From assembly GCF_004924335.1 (NCBI RefSeq), contig NZ_CP024633.1, positions 3,224,001-3,288,000 of the forward strand: DNA of 64,000 bases, in the 5' to 3' direction. The notes below the pieces were generated by a model. That model searched no databases, was not told the DNA's origin, and saw only the letters and a program-made list of their open reading frames with translations. The position numbers and the translations under genes were made by a program. Positions 46,873 to 57,248 of the stretch are shown piece by piece; positions within the stretch are counted from its first letter, which is position 1, and the number at the start of each line of letters is the position of its first letter. The stretch is from Mycobacteroides salmoniphilum. GTDB lineage: Bacteria > Actinomycetota > Actinomycetes > Mycobacteriales > Mycobacteriaceae.

Positions 46873-49800
46873 CAGTGTTGCTCCTTGGCGAAGGCCCGGA
46901 ACTGTTCCCCCAAGAAGGTCAGAACGTCCGGCACCGCAACAGTTGATCCAGGGCAGCGGCGGGCTAGCGTGGCGATCTCGTCTGCTTCACGGGCCATGCA
47001 CTCCATCGCAATTTCGGGACGCGGAATGTACCGCGGCTCTCTTTCCAGCTCGAACGAAGGCCCTGCGGTCCTTCCCGCCAGCCCGGACGGCAGGGTGACG
47101 ATCAGCTCGCCCAATGGGCGCAGCACGGTAACCATGATGTCTAAAGCCCAATTCATCAAGGGAGATCGCCGCAAGTTGCCCGCAGGACAGTAGCCAAAAT
47201 GCTGCACCATAAGCTGCGCGGCCAACTGATAGGAACGGTTGAACGCCGTCATGGCGTCCCGTGCAGGTGCATTGGTGACATGGCACCTTGCGGCGTCAGC
47301 AGTATGCAGCGTTGGGTTGCGCAGAACCGGATACGCCGGGTCCCAGGGAATACGCTCTCCTCGTGAGGTATTCACGCGTTCGTCGACCAAGGATCCAGAA
47401 ATCCTCAGGAAGGTCTCGAAGTGCGATTCTTCGTCTGTATTCGGCAACGCGATCTTTCCGCCCTCTCCGTGTTCGGTAACGAAATCGATCGCAAAAATCG
47501 CACTAGCGACATCGTCTACTTCCAACTGGTAATCAGGGTGGATAGCATTGACGGACTCGCGCATGAACAGGTGATGCCCTCCCCCGCCTTGATACTTCTT
47601 GGCCACCAACGCATCCGGGACTCGCTGAATCCCGGCTCGAATCGCGGCGTAGAGCTCACTCAAGGAGCCATATCGATACGGCCTTTGCGATGTGGGTCGA
47701 TCATCCACCAGGCCGGGCACCAGCTCGTGAGGTCGTTCGAGTTCCACGAACCGCTCTACGGCAGCAAGTCCAAATGGTTCAAGGGAGAATTCGAGTGGAG
47801 TCCAGAGTCTGCCGTTGAGCCGCCCGAAGTCCAACCGCGGTACCTGAAACGGTAGCCCCAATGCCATTCGGATGTTGTTTATGGCGAGGAAGTGAATCAT
47901 CTCCTCTCTTGCCACATTCATGAGGAGTCCTCGGTATCCATTGTCCAGTGTCTCCGGCCCGGAGCCACACGCCAGAGAGGACTGCCGCTCTGTCCAAATC
48001 CCATTTTTTACATAGCATTTCGCAGCGTCGTGAGTCGGGATCGAGTAGGCCGCGTAGAGGTACTGGATCATCACTGCCAGTTCGATCGACAGCGCCTGAT
48101 CCAGGGCGACATGCAGCTCGCTACGTGTAGTGATCGCCTCGAGCGGCGGGCGGTGCCGAGTAGGCATGGGCGGGACCTGTCGCCGTGCTTCACATGCGAG
48201 GAAATACCTGTGCAACAAACGGAGTTGGGGCGCACTTATGTCGCGAGTCGACGGCATGAAGTACGTTCTGTCGCGGTGCACCGGATCGCTGACATGCCAG
48301 ATCAGCCGTGCGTACGGCTCCACCTTGAACTCATCGGCAAGGCTCAATACGTCCGTCCGCATGAACGAGTACAACAGCTCGTAATAGGCGAACACCTCTT
48401 GGTACAGGAGGTCAAAACTGATGGCGCTATCGTGCAATTCGTCGAGGTACCACCGATCCGGGAGTACCCGTAATGAAATACTTCCCGCGGCGGGCCAATA
48501 CCGCAGTTGGTCATCGTTATCGTATGCACCGCAAGCACTCTCCGCCTCAGGCGATGGCGATCCTTCGGGCTGCAGCAGCACCCGGGTGGTGCCGGCGCGC
48601 ATGCCTTTCACCGTGATAACCCCGTGCCCGCGGGCATCTGTGCTCATGATGGCATCCGTCGCGTACTCGGCCGTGTCTGCCCCACGTAGGGCCACGATCA
48701 TCACGTCTTCAGGAAGTGCTCCCGGCGCTTGCGCGACCGTATCCAGTGGCAATGCTCGTGGGTTGAAGAATTGGCGGATGCGTATCCCCCGGACGGCAGC
48801 AGGCTCCCCCCTGAAATACGAACGCACAGAGACGTCGACGGCGAAGTCCTCACCAGTTCGTGAGTTCGGATGTTCGAGGAACAAGCTCGCCTCATCAGAC
48901 TGCACCACCGTTTCAGTCTCTTCCAGCAGGACCCGGCCTGATGCGATGAGGCGCAAAGCAGCGGCCGGATTCCCCTGGCGCTTATCAAGCCTCGGTACTG
49001 TGAGAATGCCAGAAGTCAGGTGATAGCTGTTGTCGAGATACGCGCTTCGTGGCACCACGGCGATGACTTCACCTGTGGTCGTCTGTAGTTCCAAATCCCC
49101 CATATCGGTCATTTGGTCCACGCAGCCGGCGGGCGTGTGACCGTCTTGCACCCCTCGCCGTACAGCGGGAATCGCGGTAACCAAGTTCATCGCTACCTCT
49201 GAGTCCGCCACCTGCACGCTCGCCATATGTGGCAAAGCATCTTCGCCGACAGTATTTTTCGATCGTGGAGTGAGCAATCGGCCAGCAGGGTAGGTGCGCA
49301 ATTCCGTCGTCCGCCAGGGACCTATTGTTCCGCGCAGCCCCCACCGATCGGGGGAGTCGGCGGCGACCGGGGCCGCCATTCCCGTCAACGCGAACTGGAC
49401 CACGAGTCCATCTGCCGCATCAGAATCGATCAGGTCACGCAGCGCCGCAAGGCCCGGCGAGGCCCCAGCGCCTTGCAGCCATTGCAGACCGTCGTCTCGG
49501 CCTATCGCGAACTGGAACAACGTCGAGCGTCGGAACCACTGCGCGAGTGGATGATCTCCGACTTCATTGACATGATGGGAGTTTTGCCAGCGCGGAGGGC
49601 AGTACCCATTGACATCACCGGTCAACAGGTAACCAACATCATGGGAGCGGCCCATGCGCCCAAGGGCCAACTGGCCAATCATCAGTGTTGTGGTCCAGTT
49701 TGACGAAGGGTCTACATCAAAAACCCTTGCGCGATTGGCAGTGCTCGCCGTGTACTCACAGTAGTGCCCCCAGAAGTCCACGGCTCGTCCGACGAGCAAG

Positions 49801-50123
49801 TCATCCGTATCGACCACTCCCGCCACTGACTCGCAAGAGACCACCTTTGCGTCGATCCAAAAGTGCCCATTCCCACCGAAATTCCATCCCTTCACGGTGT
49901 GGAAAGGACCACCGGCCGTCAACGCGCCCGACTGATCGAAACGACTCCCAGCGGCTTCCAGCAATTCATCGTATTCTCGAGCTGGCCGGTCAAGCGGAAA
50001 AGGACCGTCAACGGTGAGCGGTCGGTTGGTAGCGAGGTCCAGCAGCCCGCTACGCGGCCCGGTCGGCAGGCGCGTTACTGCGACACCTGCGAAATGTACT
50101 CTCGGCACGTTCAGCACGCTCAT
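46872..50123 (-). CDS. rebD: Chromopyrrolate synthase (RebD/StaD/VioB family)
   Basis: 1083 residues, slightly longer than VioB or RebD. The N-terminus [20 protein letters not shown] is followed by [40 protein letters not shown] and YLLTGDVNG, as in this family. The C-terminal ferritin-like iminophenylpyruvate dimer synthase domain has [60 protein letters not shown] and [15 protein letters not shown]. It is a heme-containing oxidase that dimerises indole-3-pyruvate imine. With RebO-, StaP- and RebC-type partners the product should be chromopyrrolic acid and not the VioE substrate of violacein synthesis. First large gene after the methyltransferase in the operon. Confidence 0.95.
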   Translation of the reverse strand: MSVLNVPRVHFAGVAVTRLPTGPRSGLLDLATNRPLTVDGPFPLDRPAREYDELLEAAGSRFDQSGALTAGGPFHTVKGWNFGGNGHFWIDAKVVSCESVAGVVDTDDLLVGRAVDFWGHYCEYTASTANRARVFDVDPSSNWTTTLMIGQLALGRMGRSHDVGYLLTGDVNGYCPPRWQNSHHVNEVGDHPLAQWFRRSTLFQFAIGRDDGLQWLQGAGASPGLAALRDLIDSDAADGLVVQFALTGMAAPVAADSPDRWGLRGTIGPWRTTELRTYPAGRLLTPRSKNTVGEDALPHMASVQVADSEVAMNLVTAIPAVRRGVQDGHTPAGCVDQMTDMGDLELQTTTGEVIAVVPRSAYLDNSYHLTSGILTVPRLDKRQGNPAAALRLIASGRVLLEETETVVQSDEASLFLEHPNSRTGEDFAVDVSVRSYFRGEPAAVRGIRIRQFFNPRALPLDTVAQAPGALPEDVMIVALRGADTAEYATDAIMSTDARGHGVITVKGMRAGTTRVLLQPEGSPSPEAESACGAYDNDDQLRYWPAAGSISLRVLPDRWYLDELHDSAISFDLLYQEVFAYYELLYSFMRTDVLSLADEFKVEPYARLIWHVSDPVHRDRTYFMPSTRDISAPQLRLLHRYFLACEARRQVPPMPTRHRPPLEAITTRSELHVALDQALSIELAVMIQYLYAAYSIPTHDAAKCYVKNGIWTERQSSLACGSGPETLDNGYRGLLMNVAREEMIHFLAINNIRMALGLPFQVPRLDFGRLNGRLWTPLEFSLEPFGLAAVERFVELERPHELVPGLVDDRPTSQRPYRYGSLSELYAAIRAGIQRVPDALVAKKYQGGGGHHLFMRESVNAIHPDYQLEVDDVASAIFAIDFVTEHGEGGKIALPNTDEESHFETFLRISGSLVDERVNTSRGERIPWDPAYPVLRNPTLHTADAARCHVTNAPARDAMTAFNRSYQLAAQLMVQHFGYCPAGNLRRSPLMNWALDIMVTVLRPLGELIVTLPSGLAGRTAGPSFELEREPRYIPRPEIAMECMAREADEIATLARRCPGSTVAVPDVLTFLGEQFRAFAKEQH

Positions 50124-50147
50124 TCTCAGTACGGTCCGTTCCGGATC

Positions 50148-50867
50148 TCAGGCCGCATCCCAGGCAGCCGCAATCAGAGTGGGTATCAAGTCATGAGTGA
50201 TGCGCACACCGGGTAGCGCAGCGGTGTAGTCGCGGAGAAACTCCGAAACGGTTTGCGGCGTAATGACTGATCTCATTTCCAGCCACCGCGGTTGAAGCAT
50301 CATACGCAGGGCAGAGGCCGCCAGTTCTGCGCTGGCGGATGCCTCGTAGATGATGCGAGCATTGTCGAAGGCATAGGCGTATCCGGCGCCGGTGTCCGCC
50401 TCGCCATCGGGACGTGTGACATCGACAATCAACAATCGTCCACCGGGCGCGACGAGTTCGCGCAATCGCGGTAGCACCGTAGCCGCCGACCCCATGTGGA
50501 ACACCGTGTTCACCGACATCACTAGATCGAACAGGCCATCAACATCTGGGGACAGCTCGAGTGCGCTGCGGCATTCGTACCGGATCGGCACCCGGCTCTC
50601 TTTGACGGCCGCCAAATCGAGCATGCGCTGGGCGACATCCACACCCACCACATCGTCGTAATGTTCAGCCAGCATGACGCAGTTATTGCCGGTACCGCAA
50701 CCAACGTCGAGCGCGCGGCTGCCTACGGGCAGATGCTCGACAAGCCATGCACGAATCGGACTGGTACGTGCGTCCCTTACTGCCGTGAAACTCTCGTACA
50801 TCTCGGCGAGATCATCGAAGTATGGCGTTTCGTCGGGCATCAAGTCCTTGGGATTACCAGCGGTCAT
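50148..50867 (-). CDS. Class I SAM-dependent methyltransferase
   Basis: 239 residues with a canonical SAM-binding fold: GSRALDVGCGTGNNCVMLAE (motif I), VVGVDVAQRMLDLAAVKESR, and LRELVAPGGRLLIVDVTRPD (post-motif). It ends 24 bases before the RebD-like start and leads that operon. It may methylate the bisindole nitrogen or an oxygen introduced by the monooxygenases, as tailoring methyltransferases do in staurosporine-type pathways; the position is unknown. Divergent from the FAD monooxygenase at 51052. Confidence 0.88.
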   Translation of the reverse strand: MTAGNPKDLMPDETPYFDDLAEMYESFTAVRDARTSPIRAWLVEHLPVGSRALDVGCGTGNNCVMLAEHYDDVVGVDVAQRMLDLAAVKESRVPIRYECRSALELSPDVDGLFDLVMSVNTVFHMGSAATVLPRLRELVAPGGRLLIVDVTRPDGEADTGAGYAYAFDNARIIYEASASAELAASALRMMLQPRWLEMRSVITPQTVSEFLRDYTAALPGVRITHDLIPTLIAAAWDAA

Positions 50868-50931
50868 ACCGCGAAGGTACGTCCGGCTTCATCCGATGGC
50901 ACTGAGCTGAGCCCCATCGCGATAGAAACTA

Positions 50932-50964
50932 TGCGTATGCGTGGTGTGTATCGCTCTATACGCA
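50932..50964. promoter_or_regulatory. Inverted repeat in the divergent cluster promoter
   Basis: TGCGTAT (50932-50938) and ATACGCA (50958-50964) lie 19 bases apart in the 184-base gap between the divergent methyltransferase and FAD monooxygenase genes. This could be the pathway regulator's site; the evidence is only symmetry and position. Confidence 0.35.
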
Positions 50965-51051
50965 GGATGAGCGCCTGGGCAACCGTGGGAATACTGGCAG
51001 TACCGCAGGAATCCCCTTACTACACAACAGGTTCAATGGGTGAAATGGGCT

Positions 51052-52698
51052 ATGGAAACTGGCTATGATTGTGACGTTCTCGTCGTGGGGGCGGGTCCGA
51101 GTGGGCTATGCACCGCCTTGCTGCTCGCGCAGCACGGAGTGCGCGTGCGGGTCATTGATCGAAAGCCCGGGCCCGTGCAGCAATCTCGTGCGACCATTGT
51201 GCACGCCCGGACACTTGAGTACTTCGACCGTCTCGGAGTCGCCGAACACGCCGTTACCTGTGGCCTGCCGATAACTCATGTAGCCATTCACGAGAACGGC
51301 CGGCATGTGGGCGAGTTGCCGCTGGCCGGTAGAGGAACAGCGGCTCGGACCAGGTTTCCCTATGCACTCGCCCTAGAACAGTTCGCGACCGAGAGGCTTC
51401 TCGTCGCCGCGCTCGCTAGGCATGGCACAGACGTTGAATGGTGCTGTGCCGTAGAAGATATCGCCGAGATGGCTAACGGCGTGCATGTGGGCATTCAGGG
51501 CCCCACGGGTGTCGGCAGTATTTCTGCTCGCTGGCTCGTTGGCGCAGACGGGGCCAGCAGCACAATCCGGCGTCTTACCGGTCAGGAATTTCACGGCGAA
51601 ACATACACACAGAAGGGGCTTCTCGCCGATGTCGACATGGAGGTTGACCTTGGTATCAAGAAGATGCGCCTGAACCTCACGCGTGGCGGATTCGTGGGGG
51701 TGCTTCCACTCGCGAGTGGGCACTACCGGCTTTTCGGTGTGGTACCGCCAGACTTTCACCGCGGGCCAGAAGCGGAGATCCTGTCACACGATGCCTATGC
51801 GCGACTCGACGACAGCGACCTGCGACACTGGTTCGAGTCCTACTTCTCGGTCGAAGCGAAGTTGCAGACTATCGTGTGGGCGGCCATGTTTCGATTTCAC
51901 AGTCGCATCAGCAAGCGTTTCCGTGTCGACCACTCCTTTCTCGTTGGCGACGCCGCCCACATTCACAACCCTGCTGGAGGGCAAGGGCTCAATCTCGCAG
52001 TCGGCGACGCGGTGAACCTCGGATGGAAGCTCGCACAGGTTGTCAAGGGCGAGGCGCCGGCGTCGCTGCTGGAAACCTATGAAACCGAACGTCGTCCGAT
52101 CGCCGCCGCCGTGTTGGCTCGCACTGATATCGGATTCAAGCTAGAGACATCAACCAGCCCCATGGCGTTGTGGATGCGAACGCACGTGGCAACTCGTGCA
52201 ATCGGCCTTGCCTGCCGCCTGCCGCCGGTACGCAAGTTGTTCTTTGACATGTTCTCTCAGTTATGGATCAATTACCGGACTAGTACTGCCATCGATCGCT
52301 CGGACTCCCCCGGCCGTGGCCCTCACCCCGGCGATCGGGCACCCTATGCGACTCTCATCAGTCCCCGCGGCTCGGCCCGCAGCGTCATGGCGCTTACGCA
52401 TCCACCGAACTATCACGCTCTCTTGATCGGAGCCATCGATCCATGCCAAGCTGCCCACCTGAGGAACCTCTTGACGGCTCGATACACCGCCGAAGTCGCG
52501 ACGCATGTACTTACCGAAAACGAAACCGAGGTCTGCCGCGCATATCGGGTTACCAAGAACCCCAAGCTGGTCCTGGTGCGTCCAGACGGACATATCGCCG
52601 CCATCGTCCATCCATTCAACTGGGACACGCTCACGTATGTGCTACGGCATCTCGACGAGGCGCTGCTCCGCGTCGATCAAGACCGCGGCGAACACTAG
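51052..52698 (+). CDS. FAD-dependent monooxygenase (PheA/MhpA/RebC-like fold)
   Basis: About 548 residues from the ATG at 51052; an in-frame GTG at 51040 is possible. The FAD motif is DCDVLVVGAGPSGLCTALLL, the DG motif WLVGADGASSTIRRLTG, and the third motif HSFLVGDAAHIHNPAGGQGL. A C-terminal thioredoxin-like region (LVLVRPDGHIAAIVHPFNW) is present, as in RebC and phenol-hydroxylase relatives. It differs clearly from the RebC ortholog in this cluster, so it probably performs an additional hydroxylation. It is transcribed opposite to its neighbours and overlaps the P450 stop by four bases. Confidence 0.9.
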   Translation: METGYDCDVLVVGAGPSGLCTALLLAQHGVRVRVIDRKPGPVQQSRATIVHARTLEYFDRLGVAEHAVTCGLPITHVAIHENGRHVGELPLAGRGTAARTRFPYALALEQFATERLLVAALARHGTDVEWCCAVEDIAEMANGVHVGIQGPTGVGSISARWLVGADGASSTIRRLTGQEFHGETYTQKGLLADVDMEVDLGIKKMRLNLTRGGFVGVLPLASGHYRLFGVVPPDFHRGPEAEILSHDAYARLDDSDLRHWFESYFSVEAKLQTIVWAAMFRFHSRISKRFRVDHSFLVGDAAHIHNPAGGQGLNLAVGDAVNLGWKLAQVVKGEAPASLLETYETERRPIAAAVLARTDIGFKLETSTSPMALWMRTHVATRAIGLACRLPPVRKLFFDMFSQLWINYRTSTAIDRSDSPGRGPHPGDRAPYATLISPRGSARSVMALTHPPNYHALLIGAIDPCQAAHLRNLLTARYTAEVATHVLTENETEVCRAYRVTKNPKLVLVRPDGHIAAIVHPFNWDTLTYVLRHLDEALLRVDQDRGEH

Positions 52699-53918
52699 TA
52701 ACGGCAGAGCATTAGCGACGACGGGCCATGAAAGACCATGTCGCCTGGGTACTCCACCGTGTCGACGGCAAACTCGCCGAGTACGTCAAGCAACAGACCG
52801 AGGCCGATCTCAATCTCGGCGCGAGCAAGTGCTGCACCGAGGCAATAGTGAATTCCGTGCCCAAACCCAACACCGCACCCCGCGCCGCGATCGAGGCGCA
52901 GGGCATCCGGATCAGGAAAACGTGCGGGATCGCGATTGGCCGCACCCAGTACCGCCACCACCCGAGTGCCGCGGGGAATGTCGTTCCCTGCCAAGGACAC
53001 GTCGCGGTACGCCCAACGAGTCACCGACTGCACCGGTCCATCGAATCGAACCAGCTCCTCGACCGCTGAGGTCGGAACACCCTCCGAAGCCCGCAGCAGG
53101 CTCAGCGCCTCCCGATCTTCGCCGAGAGCCAGGACCGCCTTGCCGAGTAGATTCGTCGTCGTTTCGTGTCCTGCCGACATGAGATGTACACAGCTAGAGG
53201 AGATTTCATCGGCAGAAAGCGCGCCATCCGACGCCATCAACGACACCAGGTCGTCTTTGGGGGCTCTCCGCCGCTGTCTCGCCTGCGAGGCAAAGTACTC
53301 AGTAAGTTCCGCCGCCGCGGTGTCAGCGAGCCAGAACACTTCAGCGCCACTCGCGAACCTCCGACTACTGCTTACAGCCTGAATAGCTATTACTCTGTCT
53401 CGTAACCACTTCCAGTCCGATGTTGGCACACCTAACAACTCTGAGATCACCAAAATCGGCAACGGTGCCGAAAAAGCCTCTACCAGATCGAATTCCGATT
53501 CATCGGCGCAGCGTGAAAGCAGCGCGACAGCAATCTCAGTAATTCGTTGCCGTAACCCCGCAACTACCGCAGGAGAGAATCGCCCAGCGAGTACAGACCT
53601 TAGTTCGGTGTGCCGGGGCGGGTCGAGAAACACCAGCCAGCTCTCCACCATATTCCGCAGGGCGACACACTCCGCCGGGACCAGGCCGGCGGCCCCGGAA
53701 TGACCCGCCGTGGCCGCGCGGCGCCCAAAACTCCTACTAGAGAGAGCCTTCGCCACCTCGTCGTAGCCGAGTAAATAGTGCGTCCCGTCTGCGCCGCGAT
53801 GGATCGTTGCCACATCACGGTAGCGCCGGTACACCGGATAGGGGTTCGCGACTTCGGCGGCCGACCAGCCGGTTAAGGCAAATGGCGGCAGCGTGTCACG
53901 GTTCACGATTCCGGTCAC
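52695..53918 (-). CDS. staP: Cytochrome P450, StaP/RebP type (aryl-aryl coupling)
   Basis: 407 residues and strikingly StaP-like at the N-terminus: LTGWSAAEVANPYPVYRRYR, then ESWLVFLDPPRHTELRSVLA and APLPILVISELLGVPTSDWK. The I-helix is LMSAGHETTTNLLGKAVLAL, ExxR is in AVEELVRFDGPVQSVTRWAY, and the heme loop is VGFGHGIHYCLGAALARAEI. StaP/RebP catalyse the oxidative C-C coupling and decarboxylation of chromopyrrolic acid to the indolocarbazole core. It overlaps the RebC gene by four bases, so the pair is coupled as expected for partner enzymes. Confidence 0.94.
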   Translation of the reverse strand: MTGIVNRDTLPPFALTGWSAAEVANPYPVYRRYRDVATIHRGADGTHYLLGYDEVAKALSSRSFGRRAATAGHSGAAGLVPAECVALRNMVESWLVFLDPPRHTELRSVLAGRFSPAVVAGLRQRITEIAVALLSRCADESEFDLVEAFSAPLPILVISELLGVPTSDWKWLRDRVIAIQAVSSSRRFASGAEVFWLADTAAAELTEYFASQARQRRRAPKDDLVSLMASDGALSADEISSSCVHLMSAGHETTTNLLGKAVLALGEDREALSLLRASEGVPTSAVEELVRFDGPVQSVTRWAYRDVSLAGNDIPRGTRVVAVLGAANRDPARFPDPDALRLDRGAGCGVGFGHGIHYCLGAALARAEIEIGLGLLLDVLGEFAVDTVEYPGDMVFHGPSSLMLCRY

Positions 53919-55549
53919 CTCGAGTAGACGCCTCGTACTCGTTCGACAAGCTCCTCCGGATTCACCGGAGGCCGCTCGCCGCGCCAGGCGACGTGACCGT
54001 CTGGTCGGACTAGAACGAACCGCTGCGCATAAAGTTCGGCAATATCCCGCTGCCTCTCAGCGACCACCGTCAACGGGACACGCTTATCTGCGAAAGCCCT
54101 TTCCAGCCGCCGAATTCGACCAGATGGCGCAAAACACAGCAATACGAATCCCTTGCCAAACAGATCCAGCGTCGAGGCTCCCGTCGCCAGCCAGGCGTGT
54201 GGAGCGCGTGATCCGGGTCGCGTGCTGGGCCGCATGTCGTCTACGCCGGAAGATGAATGCACCGCAGGGCACACCTCCGAGTCTGGAATCACCAACGGAG
54301 AGTTCTCATATCTGAAACCAAGATGGATATCGGGGGCGTCAAATTCCCTGGCCAGCCCACTGTCAGCGAGTGCGTCCCGGGCACGCGCACGCAACCACTC
54401 ACCGTGTGCGGAGTCATCCCCGAGCCCGTCCGGAACCGTGCGTTTCATTGCCCGGACAAGATTGTGGTTGGCCTCCTCCACTCCCCTGAGCGCGACCGGC
54501 CTACGCTCAACGGCGTAGCTATCGAGTAGGTGGGGCCCGGCCCATCCATCCAATGTGGCGGCTATTTTCCAACCAAGGTCGGCGGCGCCACAGATTCCGG
54601 TGTTCATGCCGAAACCACCAGACGGCGAGAGTGTGTGTGCAGCATCACCGACCAAGAACACTCTGCCGTGACGGAATCTCTCGGCCACGCGATGCACCAA
54701 ATGCCACTCGTTGTCCGACAACACCTCGACCGGAGTGCTAAACGCAATTGCTCTCCTTACCAACGCGTCAGCGTCGTCCATCGCCTCCCGGTCACCCTGG
54801 AGCCCAACGGTCAACCGATAGAGCTCCCGACCGTCAAGCGCTCTCACAGGGAATCTCAGTGCGGAGGACATCATCAGGTAGTAGAAACCCGCAGCAGACT
54901 CCCCCAGCTGCATGCCTAGCTTGGGCGCACGGAACAGAATGTTGCGAAAAGTCTGTGTGCGGTGCAACGGCGGCGCCGAGATACCACACGCATGCCTGAC
55001 GTATGAAGAAGTGCCGTCACACGCGACCATGTATCGCGCATGGATTGTCGATTGCACACCCGTCACGAGGTCAGTGACCCGGCCGAATACACCTTCGTCG
55101 TCCTGATCAAAGCTATCGAGCCGAGTACGTGTCAATATAGGACCCGCGGGAGCGATGCCGAGGTCGGCGTAAAGCAATGGCGCCAGCCAATGCTGCGGAC
55201 AGATCGCATCCGGTTCTGGCGTGTGTTGGTAGTCCGGTCGCGTGTCCATGGTGAATCTACGAACCCGGAACAACTCATGGCCGCCGATCTTGGTGACCCA
55301 CGCGCAATCCAGTGAATGGTCGCCGGGCCAACCGGACTTGCGGATCTTCTCCGCGACCCCCCAGCGGCGGAACAACTCCATCGACCGCGGACCAATGCCA
55401 CTCACTCTCGGATGAGTGACCGTACCGTCGCCAGACTCAACGATCACGAAGTCCACACCGCGCGAGCGTAATTCCATCCCCATGGCCAGTCCTGTAGGCC
55501 CACCACCGACGATCAACACATCGACAGAACGTTCCGCATCCGCAGTCAC
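53915..55549 (-). CDS. rebC: RebC-type flavoprotein monooxygenase
   Basis: 544 residues matching RebC segment by segment: VTHPRVSGIGPRSMELFRRW, WPGDHSLDCAWVTKIGGHEL, HTPEPDAICPQHWLAPLLYA, GRVFLVGDAAHTLSPSGGFG, and FVLVRPDGHVAWRGERPPVN in the C-terminal thioredoxin-like domain. RebC works with the P450 to direct the coupled product to the lactam (arcyriaflavin-type) oxidation state. Whether this enzyme behaves like RebC or like StaC, which give different lactam oxidation, cannot be read here. It overlaps both flanking genes by four bases. Confidence 0.95.
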   Translation of the reverse strand: MTADAERSVDVLIVGGGPTGLAMGMELRSRGVDFVIVESGDGTVTHPRVSGIGPRSMELFRRWGVAEKIRKSGWPGDHSLDCAWVTKIGGHELFRVRRFTMDTRPDYQHTPEPDAICPQHWLAPLLYADLGIAPAGPILTRTRLDSFDQDDEGVFGRVTDLVTGVQSTIHARYMVACDGTSSYVRHACGISAPPLHRTQTFRNILFRAPKLGMQLGESAAGFYYLMMSSALRFPVRALDGRELYRLTVGLQGDREAMDDADALVRRAIAFSTPVEVLSDNEWHLVHRVAERFRHGRVFLVGDAAHTLSPSGGFGMNTGICGAADLGWKIAATLDGWAGPHLLDSYAVERRPVALRGVEEANHNLVRAMKRTVPDGLGDDSAHGEWLRARARDALADSGLAREFDAPDIHLGFRYENSPLVIPDSEVCPAVHSSSGVDDMRPSTRPGSRAPHAWLATGASTLDLFGKGFVLLCFAPSGRIRRLERAFADKRVPLTVVAERQRDIAELYAQRFVLVRPDGHVAWRGERPPVNPEELVERVRGVYSR

Positions 55550-57165
55550 GCCGCACCCCCCTCGCGGCCGCCGCCACGAGCCACGGCTCCCACGCCGATC
55601 GACTGCAGGTAGGCGTCTATCTGGTTCACGGCTTCCAAGCCCGACTCCACCGCACCCTCGATCCAGGCCGGGACAGACGAGCAGTGCTCACCGGCGAAGA
55701 ACAACGCACCCTGGGACGCTGCCGCCAGCACGCGCTCCTCCTCCGCCGTATCTGAATCCTTGCCCCACCTGACCGAAGCCGCGCCCATGCTGAGCGGATC
55801 CTCACCCCATGCCCGCATTACCCTGCCGCACACCATGCTTGGTTGACTGAGCTCTGGATGGATCTTGCAGAGTTCCGCACGGACCATTGCCAAGCGTTGC
55901 TCCCTCGGAATTTGCGCCAGCAAGTCTGCGTCCGGGCCAATGGTGTAGCTGGCCAGTAATGTCGCACCCAGACGAGGATCGCTCTCGACAGGTGGGTAGT
56001 AGGTCTGGCGTACCAGGCCGCCGGTAAACGAACCGCCGCCGCTAATCCCGTCGCGCTCCCAGAAGGCCTCACGGCAATGCAGAGCGATCTTGGTCGCTGC
56101 CCAGTAACGCATATCTCTGATCACCGCCATCTTGTCTGCGGTCATGCCGGACAACCGAATTCTGCGTAGAACCGAGAAGGGCACCGTGCACAGGACGCAG
56201 TGACGTCTGATCAACTCGGTCGCCGTGCCGCGATGTGTCTCTACAAGCACTCCATCGCGCACCACATGCAGGCCGGTGACCCGGCTCCCCCGGTGGATGG
56301 GACCGCGTAACTGCGCCGACAAGCGGAGGGCGATCTGATCGATTCCACCTTCCAGGCGGAACAATGCCGATGATGTTTCGGTGACGACGTCGGCGAAGAA
56401 AAGCTGGAGCCTGGTTCCACATGCGAAGTTCGGATGGTTGGCGAAGAATCGGTTGAGATCAACACGTTCTACGCCACCTCGTGTGACGATGAACGGCGCC
56501 AGATCGATGCGGCGCAGTAGATCGAGCAGCTCGACATTGAGATCCGAGCCAAGACCACGGCGGAACCTATCAGGCGCAATGGCGTTGACACTTGCGGCCA
56601 GCCAAGACGCGCACAACACCGCATCATCTGGATAACGCTGTCTTAGAGAGCTTTCCGCAAGAAATTTAGCTACCAGTATTGGTGATGCGTCTCGCACTCG
56701 TGCGTGACCATCGGGCGTCGCGAGGTACGTGGAATCATCGGAGAACAGGGTCCGGAATTGCCGTACCCGATCGGACAGCCCAAGCTGATCGACCAATTTC
56801 ATTGTTCGGCAGTGCCGGGCCGGGATCCGCATCGCACCAAGTTCGGCGATTGGCCCCTTTCGATCCGACGAGAAACTATGCGTGTGTAAGCGCCCGCCCA
56901 CAGTCGGACGCGCCTCGAGAAGCTCGACATGATGGCCACGCTGTTCCAGCTCATACGCCGCGACAAGTCCGGCGACACCAGCGCCAATAACAGTGACACC
57001 CTGTGACCGGACGATTCCCTTCTTCCCATGTGTTTCACTCGGCGCCAATGTCATCCGCGCATACTCCTCGGGGTTTGGTTTCTTATCCACTTCCCATCCT
57101 CTGTCCAGGCCGGCAGTCTCCACATCACTCATCTGCCCAAACATCCGAGTGGTAGTCGACCGCAA
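55546..57165 (-). CDS. rebO: L-tryptophan oxidase, RebO/StaO/VioA-type flavin amine oxidase
   Basis: 539 residues with an N-terminal extension of about 55 residues; ATGs at 57144 and 57132 are alternative starts. The FAD motif is VTVIGAGVAGLVAAYELEQR, followed by LLEARPTVGGRLHTHSF and IAELGAMRIPARHCRTMKLV. The C-terminal region is GALFFAGEHCSSVPAWIEGA. RebO oxidises (chloro)tryptophan to its imine for RebD. The gene lies 83 bases after the halogenase and overlaps rebC by four bases. Confidence 0.93.
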   Translation of the reverse strand: MRSTTTRMFGQMSDVETAGLDRGWEVDKKPNPEEYARMTLAPSETHGKKGIVRSQGVTVIGAGVAGLVAAYELEQRGHHVELLEARPTVGGRLHTHSFSSDRKGPIAELGAMRIPARHCRTMKLVDQLGLSDRVRQFRTLFSDDSTYLATPDGHARVRDASPILVAKFLAESSLRQRYPDDAVLCASWLAASVNAIAPDRFRRGLGSDLNVELLDLLRRIDLAPFIVTRGGVERVDLNRFFANHPNFACGTRLQLFFADVVTETSSALFRLEGGIDQIALRLSAQLRGPIHRGSRVTGLHVVRDGVLVETHRGTATELIRRHCVLCTVPFSVLRRIRLSGMTADKMAVIRDMRYWAATKIALHCREAFWERDGISGGGSFTGGLVRQTYYPPVESDPRLGATLLASYTIGPDADLLAQIPREQRLAMVRAELCKIHPELSQPSMVCGRVMRAWGEDPLSMGAASVRWGKDSDTAEEERVLAAASQGALFFAGEHCSSVPAWIEGAVESGLEAVNQIDAYLQSIGVGAVARGGGREGGAA

Positions 57166-57248
57166 TGTGAGCGGTGTCTGGACCTTGAACCCACACGTAT
57201 GGAGTGAATCGCTCTCTCACAGCGAGCAGGTGCGTCGGCTCATGTTGT

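Noticed and set aside
46872..57165. Violacein pathway (VioA/VioB-like genes)
   Set aside because: RebO/RebD are homologous to VioA/VioB, but VioE is absent and StaP- and RebC-type genes are present, which indicates the indolocarbazole branch.
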